Below the pieces are notes generated by a model. The model saw only the letters and a program-made list of their open reading frames with translations. It was not told the DNA's origin and searched no databases. This document shows positions 8,844-17,045 of a DNA stretch of 64,000 nt, in pieces. The first letter of the stretch is position 1, and the number at the start of each line of letters is the position of its first letter. Source of the stretch: Algoriphagus antarcticus (GTDB lineage Bacteria > Bacteroidota > Bacteroidia > Cytophagales > Cyclobacteriaceae); NCBI RefSeq assembly GCF_002150685.1, contig NZ_MSSW01000044.1, positions 60,548-124,547 on the forward strand. The letters run 5' to 3'. The position numbers were made by a program, and so were the translations under genes.

Positions 8844-10091
8844 CTACTTGGATGTAAGCCACGCCGAAGGATTCATTACGGTCAGGCTTTTCCAGGTCTG
8901 AAAATGAACTTCTGCTTCGCCGTTTGCACCTGTAGCTACCTTGCCAATTACGTCTTTTGCGCTGACAGTTTGACCCGATTTTACAGTAATGGTTTTCAAC
9001 TTACTATACATGGTATAATACTCTCCATGTTTAATAATTACGGTACCACCAAATCCAGGCATTGTCGTGATTTTGGTGACCGTTCCATCGAATACAGCTC
9101 TTACATTGGAATTAGGCTGGGTACGAATATCCAAACCATCACTTTCCATGGTAATTCCTTTTAGTGTAGGGTGGGGGTAAGTCCCAAATCCCTGAGTTAC
9201 AAATCCAGTCTCCACAGGCCAAGGTAGTCTGCCCTTATTTCCTGCAAATGAATTAGACAGAGCGGCTACTTCAGGAGTCATTGGCATACTACTTCCTGAT
9301 GATTTGGTAGCAGTGCTATTTTCTTTTTTTGCTGCAGCTTCAGCACGGCGTATCTCATCTTCGATCACCTTCTTGATCATCTTGTTCAGCTGATCTTGTT
9401 GCTTTTTGGTTGCTGTGATCTGCTTTTTGATGTCTTTCTCCTTGCTGGTAAGTGTGTTTACAATACCTTGTTGCTCACGCTTCATCTTGTCAAGCTGAGT
9501 GCGCTCTTTTTGCTCCTCAACAAGTACTTTTTCTTTATCTGCTTTTTTATCATCAAGCAAAACCCGCTGATCTGCTAGCTCAAGACTTAATTTTTCGATT
9601 TGAGCTGCTTGTTGCTTGCGGCTGTCTGTGTATTGTTTTAAATACATCAGCCTTGAATAAAGTTGGTTGAAATTAGCTGAGCTGAAAACAAATGAGACAA
9701 TTGAAAGTCCCCGATTCAGCTTTGAAGCATTGTAAATCATTCTACCGTATTCTGCCTTCAGTTCCTTTAGCTGACTTTCCAAACTAGTTATTTTGGTCTC
9801 AGTTTCTTCTATCTCTTGATTGATCAGCTTTACTTCTCTATCTAGCGTGTTGACAAGTCTGTTTTGAGTCTGAAACTGTCTGGTCACAGCATTTAATTCA
9901 CCAATCGTATTTTTCTTAGTGGCAGTGGTTTGCTTTAGGATTTTGTCAAATTCCAACAAGCGTGCCTGGACTTCGGCTTTTTGTTTCTCAAGTTGCTCAC
10001 GTGTAATGCTAGTTTGCGCAGCAAGATCAACTGCCGAAAAAAAAATCAATCCAATTAGAAAACTAAATGGAATAAGGTATTTGCGGAGCAT
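8844..10091 (-). CDS. EnvC-like murein hydrolase activator: coiled coil plus degenerate LytM/M23 domain
   Basis: A protein of about 415 residues with a signal peptide (LIPFSFLIGLIFFSAVDLAAQ), a long charged coiled coil (about residues 30-255, rich in E, K, Q and L) and a C-terminal M23/LytM-like domain. The domain has the M23 framework (GFVTQGFGTYPHP, GGTVIIKHGEYYTMYSKL) but the zinc site looks lost: the usual HxGxD position reads SDGLD, YAHL reads YSKL and HLHFE reads EVHFQ. Like E. coli EnvC it probably activates amidases during cell division instead of cutting peptidoglycan itself; that function is inferred. ATG at 10091 is preferred; an in-frame TTG at 10100 overlaps the stop of the preceding DUF4292 gene. 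Confidence 0.88.
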   Translation of the reverse strand: MLRKYLIPFSFLIGLIFFSAVDLAAQTSITREQLEKQKAEVQARLLEFDKILKQTTATKKNTIGELNAVTRQFQTQNRLVNTLDREVKLINQEIEETETKITSLESQLKELKAEYGRMIYNASKLNRGLSIVSFVFSSANFNQLYSRLMYLKQYTDSRKQQAAQIEKLSLELADQRVLLDDKKADKEKVLVEEQKERTQLDKMKREQQGIVNTLTSKEKDIKKQITATKKQQDQLNKMIKKVIEDEIRRAEAAAKKENSTATKSSGSSMPMTPEVAALSNSFAGNKGRLPWPVETGFVTQGFGTYPHPTLKGITMESDGLDIRTQPNSNVRAVFDGTVTKITTMPGFGGTVIIKHGEYYTMYSKLKTITVKSGQTVSAKDVIGKVATGANGEAEVHFQTWKSLTVMNPSAWLTSK

Positions 10092-10096
10092 GCAAT

Positions 10097-10837
10097 TCAA
10101 AATTTGAAGGGGAAGCTAAGAGGTTCGGAGTGAGGATCGACTGAAGTCCACTCCACATGGATTATAGTGTTTTGCCCACCTTCAGGGAGCTGATAGGCTA
10201 GCTTATAGAGGACTTCCAAGGGGAAAGGTTTGGAATCAACCTCCTGAAATGTAGCATAGCTGGCAAGTAAAGAGCCTCTATCATCAAGAGAATTACTTAC
10301 TAGCTCAGAGACCTTTCTGTAATTGACATCGACTTTGGAGAAATAGCGGACTTTGTCGCGAACTTGGGTGAGTTCAAATGATTTGCCCACTCGAACCAAT
10401 CGGTCTTTGTAATCAACCTTATGCGGTGGATTGGCAAAGAGCACATTTTGAAAAATTTCCAGTGATAATTTCAATCCATAAATTGACTCAAACTCTTTGA
10501 ATGTCAGATTTACATTTTCCTTTCCGATTCTGTCCTGGATTTGGATTTTTTCCTTGGTGATCAAGCCTCTTACCGCTTCCATTCCCATACCGGGAGAAAT
10601 AATGAACCAAAGGACAGAATCCTTCTTAGCTCGTAAGTTCAAGTTACCACGGGTGATTTTACCTGACTCTTCTTCGATTACCACTTTAGCCTTTGCGCTC
10701 ATGAATTCATAATCGGTATAAACGGGGGAAAAATTTTCCATTTTCCCATCTGCCTGATAGACTATCGTCTTTTTGGAGCAGGAGAAAAGAAGGCCTACGC
10801 CTATGATGAGCACAATTCCTGCAAAAAGTTTATTCAT
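10097..10837 (-). CDS. DUF4292 family lipoprotein
   Basis: A 246-residue lipoprotein with signal MNKLFAGIVLIIGVGLLFSC (acylated Cys20). The rest (EFMSAKAKVVIEEESGKITRG, then KKDSVLWFIISPGMGMEAVRGLITKEKIQI in two pieces) fits the DUF4292 family, which has an LolB/LolA-like flavour; function unestablished. It overlaps the 3' end of the upstream TPR gene by 8 nt and abuts the EnvC-like gene, a TPR-DUF4292-EnvC order I know from many Bacteroidota. A lipoprotein or LPS trafficking role is possible but only an inference. Confidence 0.85.
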   Translation of the reverse strand: MNKLFAGIVLIIGVGLLFSCSKKTIVYQADGKMENFSPVYTDYEFMSAKAKVVIEEESGKITRGNLNLRAKKDSVLWFIISPGMGMEAVRGLITKEKIQIQDRIGKENVNLTFKEFESIYGLKLSLEIFQNVLFANPPHKVDYKDRLVRVGKSFELTQVRDKVRYFSKVDVNYRKVSELVSNSLDDRGSLLASYATFQEVDSKPFPLEVLYKLAYQLPEGGQNTIIHVEWTSVDPHSEPLSFPFKF

Positions 10838-12557
10838 GGTATTTTCCTTCTTTTATTTTCTGTGAAAGTTTGTCCGATGCTTCCGGGCTTCCTTCGGCTT
10901 TTTTCCAATAACTGAGTGCTTCATTCTTTTGACCAAGATGGAATAAAATATCGCCATAATGCTCAAGCATCACCCCACTCGGCTCCGCTTCATGCTTCAT
11001 GGCTAGCTCCATGTATTTCTTGGCGCCTTCGTAATCTTCCAACTGAAAAAGAACCCATGCATGCGTATCAAGGAAAGTGCCATTATCTGGAAATCGCTTA
11101 ACAACTTTATAAGACATTGTTTTTGCCTTGTCCAAATTCTTCTTTTCCAGAGAAAGAAAATAGGAATAATTGTTCAGGACTTGCTCGTCATTTGGGTTGA
11201 GCTCCAGTGCTTTATCGAAATTTCTAAATGCTTCTTCTTTTTCTCCCAAATTGTAAAGTGAGCTTCCCAAAGAACCGAAAGCTACCTGATCTAATTGCGG
11301 ATTCTTGTTGGCGTTTAGTTCAATTGCTTTTTTAAGAGAAATGACCGCTTCTTCGTCTTTCTTTTGAGCGGACTTCACTACGCCATCATAAAACCAGAAT
11401 TCTGGATTTTTAGGAAATTCATCAACTCCAAGAGTGGTGAATTTCTCCAATTCATTGAAATCTGCATCTTCGCCGAAAGATCCCAAAATGACTTTCTCTA
11501 GCATTTTATTGTTTTTGGGATTAATCAAAAGTGATTTTTTGAAGTAGTCTATGCCTTCGTCAAGCTTTTGCTCCTGCATTCTGCGCTCACCGAAAGCAGC
11601 GTAAATATCCGCATTTTCAGGATTTGAGGTTGACATCAACGTCTCCAGACTATCGAGCAAAATTTCTCGTTTTTGGGTTTTGATCTCAGTAAGTTGACTG
11701 ATGAAAGCCTTTGATTTGACTTCAGGATCCAGGTCTGGACTTGCGAATGCCGAATATAGATGATGGTTCGATTGCTGGATATCTCCCTTGTCTTTAAGTA
11801 GCGTATGTGCAGCCATCTGCAATTCAGGCTGATTTGGATACTTGCTGATTTCTTCAAAAACTAACTCGAGCGCCTGATCTACTCGATCGTTGTTGTATAA
11901 AATCTCAACAAGATTCATCACATAAGCAGGGTTGCCTGGCCTTGCTTCTACCAGTTTTTCACCTTCTGCCAAAGCTTGACTAAGGTTATTGTTGTTTAAA
12001 TAAATCCGCTGCTTTTGTAAGGTGATCGGCTCCATCACCCCATAGAATTCTTCAGCACGATCCAGTGCTACCAATGCTTTGTCCATCTCATTGGAATTCA
12101 GATAAATAGAAGCCAAATCCAGGTTGTATTGCTGATTATTTTCGCCATCCTCAGTCAGATTTTCCAGAATTTCCGCTGCTTTGAGCGGTTGCTTGAGATT
12201 GGTGTAAATCTCAGCGAGCATCAAAGAATAGTATTTGTTTTCACCATCTAACTCCGCAGCTTTGGTAGCATAGGGCATTGCTTTCTCGGCTTGATTTGCT
12301 TTCACCAAAACCTCAGCGATCTTATAATGAATGGCTGGTGCTTCAGGTGAGAATTCCAGCGCTTTTTGAAAATAGAAAAAGGCTTTTTCTAAATCATTAA
12401 GTATAAGATTTTTTTCACCTTCTATGAAATATCGAGTGCCTTGAGATTCATTTACTTGAGCTTTACGGGCCTTCTTGGAAAGTCTATCCTGAGCAAAACT
12501 TGCTGTAGAGCCTAGAGAGACTAGTAGACATATGAGGAGTATTCTTTTGAAATTCAC
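10830..12557 (-). CDS. Exported tetratricopeptide-repeat protein
   Basis: A 575-residue protein with a signal peptide (RILLICLLVSLGSTASFAQ) and TPR units through nearly the whole length, for example YFIEGEKNLILNDLEKAFFYFQKALEFSPEAP and SLYNLGEKEEAFRNFDKALELNPND (each quoted in part here). TPR solenoids are protein-protein interaction scaffolds. GTG at 12557 is the start. It overlaps the downstream DUF4292 gene by 8 nt and is probably the head of the TPR-DUF4292-EnvC operon, as a TATGTTTG -7-like box (12593-12586) precedes it. Confidence 0.88.
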   Translation of the reverse strand: MNFKRILLICLLVSLGSTASFAQDRLSKKARKAQVNESQGTRYFIEGEKNLILNDLEKAFFYFQKALEFSPEAPAIHYKIAEVLVKANQAEKAMPYATKAAELDGENKYYSLMLAEIYTNLKQPLKAAEILENLTEDGENNQQYNLDLASIYLNSNEMDKALVALDRAEEFYGVMEPITLQKQRIYLNNNNLSQALAEGEKLVEARPGNPAYVMNLVEILYNNDRVDQALELVFEEISKYPNQPELQMAAHTLLKDKGDIQQSNHHLYSAFASPDLDPEVKSKAFISQLTEIKTQKREILLDSLETLMSTSNPENADIYAAFGERRMQEQKLDEGIDYFKKSLLINPKNNKMLEKVILGSFGEDADFNELEKFTTLGVDEFPKNPEFWFYDGVVKSAQKKDEEAVISLKKAIELNANKNPQLDQVAFGSLGSSLYNLGEKEEAFRNFDKALELNPNDEQVLNNYSYFLSLEKKNLDKAKTMSYKVVKRFPDNGTFLDTHAWVLFQLEDYEGAKKYMELAMKHEAEPSGVMLEHYGDILFHLGQKNEALSYWKKAEGSPEASDKLSQKIKEGKYHE

Positions 12558-12585
12558 GGGAAATCTGGACTACAGCTTGAATTCA

Positions 12586-12593
12586 CAAACATA
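12586..12593 (-). promoter_or_regulatory. Possible -7 box ahead of the TPR-DUF4292-EnvC genes
   Basis: TATGTTTG on the minus strand fits TAnnTTTG and lies 28 nt before the GTG start. No TTTG occurs at the expected distance upstream, so this is a weak call. Confidence 0.35.
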
Positions 12594-12716
12594 ATGCCTT
12601 TTATGCAATTAGGCTTTGTTTGCAAGTATGAATGAAATAGATAAAGGGTTTTTAGGCTATTCGGCTTGATAACCATTATTGGCTCAAAAATGATTCCTTG
12701 TTTATAAAAATTAAGA

Positions 12717-14222
12717 TTAAAGCTTCTTGCCTTTAGGTAAATACGACATGATCTGTTCTTTTTCCAGTACGAAGATAAGTCCCAGATAAAGTAGAATCAG
12801 ACTGTTTTTTACGAAGAAATTTAGAATTGGAATTCCCAGATCTAAATAGAATCCCAAGTAACTAACAACAAATGAGGTGAGTAAATAAAAAATACCTTTC
12901 GCTGTTTGGTAAGGAATAGGATAATATCTCTGGCCATAGAAATAGCAAAGCAAACACATCACAAAATAACAGGCAATCGTGCTGAGCGCTCCTCCCATAT
13001 ATCCCCAAATAGGAACAAATATGAAAATTATCGCTAGTGTGATTATCGCTCCAACCAAGGTGATCCAGAAACTGTATTTGGTCTGGTCAGTGATTTTGAA
13101 CCAAATCGAAAGATTGAAATATATTCCAAGAAGCAGGTAGCCCATCAAAAGTGTAGGTACTATAAATAGACCAGCTCCATATCCTGGCTTTCTCAAAAAA
13201 AGTGGCCCCAGCCATTCCAAATTCACCGAAATGGCAATCATCAAAAGGGTGCAAAATATGATAAACACATGCATCACCTTGGCATACAAAAGCGGAGAGT
13301 TTTTGTCTGCTGACTGCTTGAAAAAGAAAGGCTCAGCGGCATATTTAAACGCCTGAATCACCAAATTCATCAGGATTGCCAGTTTAAAATTGGCCCCAAA
13401 AACTCCTCCTGCTTCACGTGCAGTAAGTCCTGCGTAGAAATTAGGAGGAAGTATATACTCAAATAAGAATCGGGAAAGCAACTCGTTGGTTACACCTGCA
13501 AACCCCATGAAAAGTAGTGGGATGGAATACCTCCACATGGGATTGATGATAGCGCGTTCCAATTGAAATTTGAAAAATCCAGCTTTCCACCATACAAATG
13601 GAATGATCAAACCATTCGCAAATAGATTTGAAAGTAGAATGTATTCCACTCCCCAATCCGATCTGTAACCGAGAAAACCTTCTGGGATCGTTCCATTGGA
13701 TATCAAATAAGGAAATCCAATAATCAGAAGTAGATTGAAAAATATATTAAGGAGAATGTTGAAAATTTTGGTGCCGGCGAATACCAGTGCCTTGTTTTCT
13801 AGGCGAAGCTTGGCAAAAGGAATAGCCAGAATAGCATCAAAGGAAAGTATCAACGCAGTCCATCTGAATAAATAAGCCTGTCCGGGGTAATCCAGCCATT
13901 CTGCAAGCCAAGGTGCAACCAAATACAACCCAGACCCAAGCACCAAGGTGCTAGTGATCAGCAAGGATTGAGTGGTATTGTAAACTTTAGCTGGGTCTAG
14001 ATTTTTGCCTGTAGTGAATCTGAAAAAAGTAGTCTCCATTCCATAGGTGAAGACGATGTTCAGAAATCCGATGAGTGCATAAATACTCGTGAACGAACCT
14101 AAAGCCTCTTTGCTGAGGTATTGGGTGTACACGATGATCATTAAAAAATTGATAGATCGACCGAGGATACTACTCAGTCCATAAACTGCGGTTTGCCCAG
14201 CTAGTTTTTTGAAATTACTCAT
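12717..14222 (-). CDS. Polysaccharide/lipid-linked oligosaccharide flippase (Wzx/MATE-like)
   Basis: A roughly 501-residue integral membrane protein with about 13-14 hydrophobic helices. The N-terminus FKKLAGQTAVYGLSSILGRS followed by LNFLMIIVYTQYLSKEALG-like sequence is typical of the polysaccharide-biosynthesis/oligosaccharidyl-lipid flippase family, which moves undecaprenyl-linked sugars across the inner membrane. ATG at 14222 is chosen; a TTG just before it at 14225 is also open. The gene begins 15 nt after the crotonase gene and probably shares its promoter. The substrate cannot be told from sequence. Confidence 0.85.
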   Translation of the reverse strand: MSNFKKLAGQTAVYGLSSILGRSINFLMIIVYTQYLSKEALGSFTSIYALIGFLNIVFTYGMETTFFRFTTGKNLDPAKVYNTTQSLLITSTLVLGSGLYLVAPWLAEWLDYPGQAYLFRWTALILSFDAILAIPFAKLRLENKALVFAGTKIFNILLNIFFNLLLIIGFPYLISNGTIPEGFLGYRSDWGVEYILLSNLFANGLIIPFVWWKAGFFKFQLERAIINPMWRYSIPLLFMGFAGVTNELLSRFLFEYILPPNFYAGLTAREAGGVFGANFKLAILMNLVIQAFKYAAEPFFFKQSADKNSPLLYAKVMHVFIIFCTLLMIAISVNLEWLGPLFLRKPGYGAGLFIVPTLLMGYLLLGIYFNLSIWFKITDQTKYSFWITLVGAIITLAIIFIFVPIWGYMGGALSTIACYFVMCLLCYFYGQRYYPIPYQTAKGIFYLLTSFVVSYLGFYLDLGIPILNFFVKNSLILLYLGLIFVLEKEQIMSYLPKGKKL

Positions 14223-14237
14223 CAAGTATAAAGGAGC

Positions 14238-15023
14238 TTATTCTCCTTTGAAGTGCGGCTGTCTTTTTGCAAGAAAAGCAGAAGTTCCTTCTTTGTAATC
14301 ACCAGATTTCACACATCTCGCAAAGCTATTTGCCTCGGTTTGGAAGCCATTTTCATCGGGCAAATAAGCTGAATTTACACAGTCGATGATCATGCCAATA
14401 GCCAAGGGAGCTTTGCTCAATATTTTCGCAATGAGTTCCTCCGCTTTTGCTAAAGCTTCTTCTTTGGTAGGAAGTACATAATTTACTAGACCTAGGGTCT
14501 TCGCTTCTTCAGCATCGATCATGTCACCGGTCATCATGAGTTCATTGGCTTTTCCTCTGCCGATCAGAATGGTTAATCGCTGAGTTCCACCGTAGCCTGG
14601 AATGATGCCTAGATTTACTTCTGGCTGACCGAATTTAGCATTTGCAGTAGCAATCCTCAGGTGACAAGCCATGGCTAATTCACAGCCCCCGCCAAGTGTA
14701 TAACCATTGGTAACGGCGATCACAGGCTTATGGCAATTTTCAATCATACTGAAAATTTCCTGACCATTTTCAGAAAACTTCCGCGCGTTTACTTCATTTA
14801 GCGAAGCTATTTCACTTATGTCTGCGCCTGCCACAAACGCTTTTTCACCAGAACCTGTGATAATCACAGCTTTAATCTCCTTGTTGTCCGAAACCTCGTC
14901 AAAAATCGATCTTAACTCCTCCAGCGTCTCAAAATTCAGCGCGTTCATTTTGTCTTCTCTGTTGACGGTCAGATGGAGCACTCCACCCTTCATGTCAGTA
15001 AGGATATTTTTGAAATCAGCCAT
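14238..15023 (-). CDS. Enoyl-CoA hydratase/crotonase family protein
   Basis: A 261-residue crotonase. The first oxyanion-hole region reads AFVAGADISEIASL and the second NGYTLGGGCELAMACHLRIA; the two catalytic-type Glu residues are present (GGGCELAM and FGQPEVNLGIIPGYGGTQRL). This arrangement is that of short-chain enoyl-CoA hydratases, which hydrate trans-2-enoyl-CoA to 3-hydroxyacyl-CoA in beta-oxidation or butyrate-type pathways. ATG at 15023 is well placed behind a consensus promoter. The crotonase family is broad, so the exact acyl substrate is open. Confidence 0.9.
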   Translation of the reverse strand: MADFKNILTDMKGGVLHLTVNREDKMNALNFETLEELRSIFDEVSDNKEIKAVIITGSGEKAFVAGADISEIASLNEVNARKFSENGQEIFSMIENCHKPVIAVTNGYTLGGGCELAMACHLRIATANAKFGQPEVNLGIIPGYGGTQRLTILIGRGKANELMMTGDMIDAEEAKTLGLVNYVLPTKEEALAKAEELIAKILSKAPLAIGMIIDCVNSAYLPDENGFQTEANSFARCVKSGDYKEGTSAFLAKRQPHFKGE

Positions 15024-15045
15024 AGTTCATCTTTGAGTATAAAAA

Positions 15046-15076
15046 CAAATATACAAGCAGGGTTTTCATTCCCAAA
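15046..15076 (-). promoter_or_regulatory. Bacteroidota-type promoter of the crotonase-flippase unit
   Basis: Minus strand TTTG (15076-15073), 19-nt spacer, TATATTTG (15053-15046): a full match to TTTG-N19-TAnnTTTG. It ends 22 nt before the crotonase ATG, leaving a very short leader. Confidence 0.75.
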
Positions 15077-15192
15077 CTGTGTACTTAGAAAATGCTAAGT
15101 CTAAGGTAAACGATTATTGCCCCTTTTGTAATTTAACCTTGGATAATGTGGATTTTGTCCTAGTTCAAAAACCTGCTTCCACATTTTTATTT

Positions 15193-15200
15193 TACTTTTG
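15193..15200 (+). promoter_or_regulatory. Possible -7 box of icd
   Basis: TACTTTTG fits TAnnTTTG and lies 37 nt before the icd ATG. There is no good TTTG at the expected upstream distance, so only the -7 element is supported. Confidence 0.4.
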
Positions 15201-15237
15201 TTCAAAATCGAATTCTAACTAAATCCGCTATACTAAT

Positions 15238-16689
15238 ATGTCTTCCAAAAGAAAAATTACTGTTGCCTATGGTGACGGGATCGGCCCCGAAATCATGAAG
15301 GCTACTTTGGCGATCCTCGAAGCAGCTGGTGCTCAGCTCGAATACGATGTAATCGAAATCGGTGAGCAAGTTTATCTCAAAGGTATTAGTTCTGGTATGG
15401 AGCCAAATGCTTTCGAATCGCTAAGAGAAACGAAAATTTTCTTGAAGTCTCCTATAACAACTCCTCAGGGTGGTGGTTTTAAATCGCTGAATGTGACCAC
15501 ACGAACTTCTTTTGGTCTATATGCGAACGTGCGACCTTGTAAAGCATTTTCGCCTTTTATCCAGACGTATTTCCCTGAGACAGATTTGGTGATTATCCGT
15601 GAAAATGAAGAGGATTTATATGCGGGGATAGAGCACAGACAGACTCAGGAAGTTTGCCAGTCTTTGAAATTGATCTCTAAGCCAGGTTCTGAGAAAATTA
15701 TCCGATATGCATTTGAGTATGCTAAAAAATACGGTCGTAAGAAAGTGACTTGTATGACCAAGGATAACATCATGAAGATTGCAGATGGATTGTTCCACAA
15801 GACTTTCAATGAAATAGCCAAGGAATATCCTGAAATAGAAAATGACCACAAGATCATCGATATCGGAACAGCCTTGATCGCTGATCGACCAGAGACATTT
15901 GATGTGATCGTGACCTTGAATCTTTACGGAGATATTATTTCTGATGTAGCAGCTCAGGTGACGGGTTCTGTAGGACTTGGCGGCTCTGCAAATGTAGGCG
16001 AGGAAGTAGCGATGTTTGAAGCGATCCACGGTTCTGCACCTGATATCACAGGCATGGGTATCGCAAATCCATCTGGTTTGCTAAATGGTGCAATCATGAT
16101 GTTGGTTCATATCGGCCAGCCTGAGATCGCAGAGAAAATTTCCAATGCTTGGATGAAGACTCTGGAAGATGGAATCCATACAGGTGACATTTATCAGGAG
16201 GGACTTTCTACCAAAAAAGCTAGTACGGATGAGTTTGCGAGTGCAGTGATTGAGAGATTGGGTCAAACTCCTGCTACCATGGTTGCTGCTTCTTTTGATA
16301 AGGATACTACTCCGATGAATGTATTCGTATCGCCAGTGACCAAAGCCAAGAAAGAATTGATTGGTGTTGACGTATTTGTGGATTGGGATGAGCCAGGAAG
16401 AGATCCTCAGGTGCTCGGAGAAAAGCTTCGTCAAACAAATGCTGACGGACTCCAATTGACTTTGATCACAAATCGTGGAATCAAAGTGTTTCCTGATGGA
16501 ATGCGTGAGTCATTCTGCACGGATCACTGGAGGTGCCGATTCCAAAATGCTGAGCAGTCCACTATTTCCCATGCTCAAATCCGTGAGCTTTTGAAGCAAG
16601 TGGAAGAATTGGGATTTGATTTCATCAAAACTGAAAATTTGTACTCTTTCGACGGTGTAAGAGGATATTCTCTGGCACAGGGAGAGTAA
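15238..16689 (+). CDS. icd: NADP-dependent isocitrate dehydrogenase (Thermus-type, long C-terminus)
   Basis: A 483-residue isocitrate/isopropylmalate dehydrogenase-family enzyme. It shows the N-terminal VAYGDGIGPEIMKATL, the substrate-binding RENEEDLYAGIEHR, the catalytic-region KDNIMKIADGLFH and the metal-binding DVIVTLNLYGDIISDVAA. A C-terminal extension of about 140 residues beyond the catalytic core (from about DTTPMNVFVSPV) matches the longer Thermus-type IDH. It converts isocitrate to 2-oxoglutarate in the TCA cycle. It is monocistronic: divergent from the crotonase gene and closed by a terminator at 16727-16760. Cofactor preference is inferred from family. Confidence 0.92.
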   Translation: MSSKRKITVAYGDGIGPEIMKATLAILEAAGAQLEYDVIEIGEQVYLKGISSGMEPNAFESLRETKIFLKSPITTPQGGGFKSLNVTTRTSFGLYANVRPCKAFSPFIQTYFPETDLVIIRENEEDLYAGIEHRQTQEVCQSLKLISKPGSEKIIRYAFEYAKKYGRKKVTCMTKDNIMKIADGLFHKTFNEIAKEYPEIENDHKIIDIGTALIADRPETFDVIVTLNLYGDIISDVAAQVTGSVGLGGSANVGEEVAMFEAIHGSAPDITGMGIANPSGLLNGAIMMLVHIGQPEIAEKISNAWMKTLEDGIHTGDIYQEGLSTKKASTDEFASAVIERLGQTPATMVAASFDKDTTPMNVFVSPVTKAKKELIGVDVFVDWDEPGRDPQVLGEKLRQTNADGLQLTLITNRGIKVFPDGMRESFCTDHWRCRFQNAEQSTISHAQIRELLKQVEELGFDFIKTENLYSFDGVRGYSLAQGE

Positions 16690-16726
16690 GGGGATTGTAA
16701 ATTTAAAATTTTTGAATTTAAAATGT

Positions 16727-16760
16727 AAAAGGGAGTGGGGTGACCTGCTCCTTTTTTTTT
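16727..16760 (+). terminator. Rho-independent terminator of icd
   Basis: A hairpin GGAGTGGGGTGACCTGCTCC (imperfect stem ggag-gg/cc-ctcc) is preceded by A residues and followed by nine or more T residues (16752-16760), 40 nt after the icd stop. Confidence 0.75.
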
Positions 16761-17045
16761 AATATTATTTTAAACGCGGCGGACACGGAGATTTCCGCAG
16801 AGGACGCAGTTTGTAATCTAACCTTTGAGATTCTTTTGACCTCGATGGTTTTGCTGTGTAAGAGAACTAGGGCTGAAAGCCCAATATAGCCCAGCACGAA
16901 GGGCTGGGTGAAAAAGTTAATTCCATTTACTAAAGCTCTGAAGGAGCGAAATAGAACTTATATCTTACCAAATGAGGTCCCAATGAATGAATGTTATTTT
17001 TAAATATTTGATTTTTTGGTAAGCTACTTGGTACTTTGTACAGTC
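16761..17045. repeat. Intergenic repeat remnants between icd and the glycosyltransferase
   Basis: This gap has no gene. It holds sequence of the type often scattered in Bacteroidota intergenic DNA: a CGGCGGACACGGAG / CCGCAGAGGACGCAG segment (16778-16810) and a stem-rich segment with GGGCTGAAAGCCC (16870-16882), CCCAGCACGAAGGGCTGGG (16889-16908) and AAAGCTCTGAAGGAGCGAAA (about 16932-16951). They resemble REP-like elements; no transposase is near. Confidence 0.5.
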
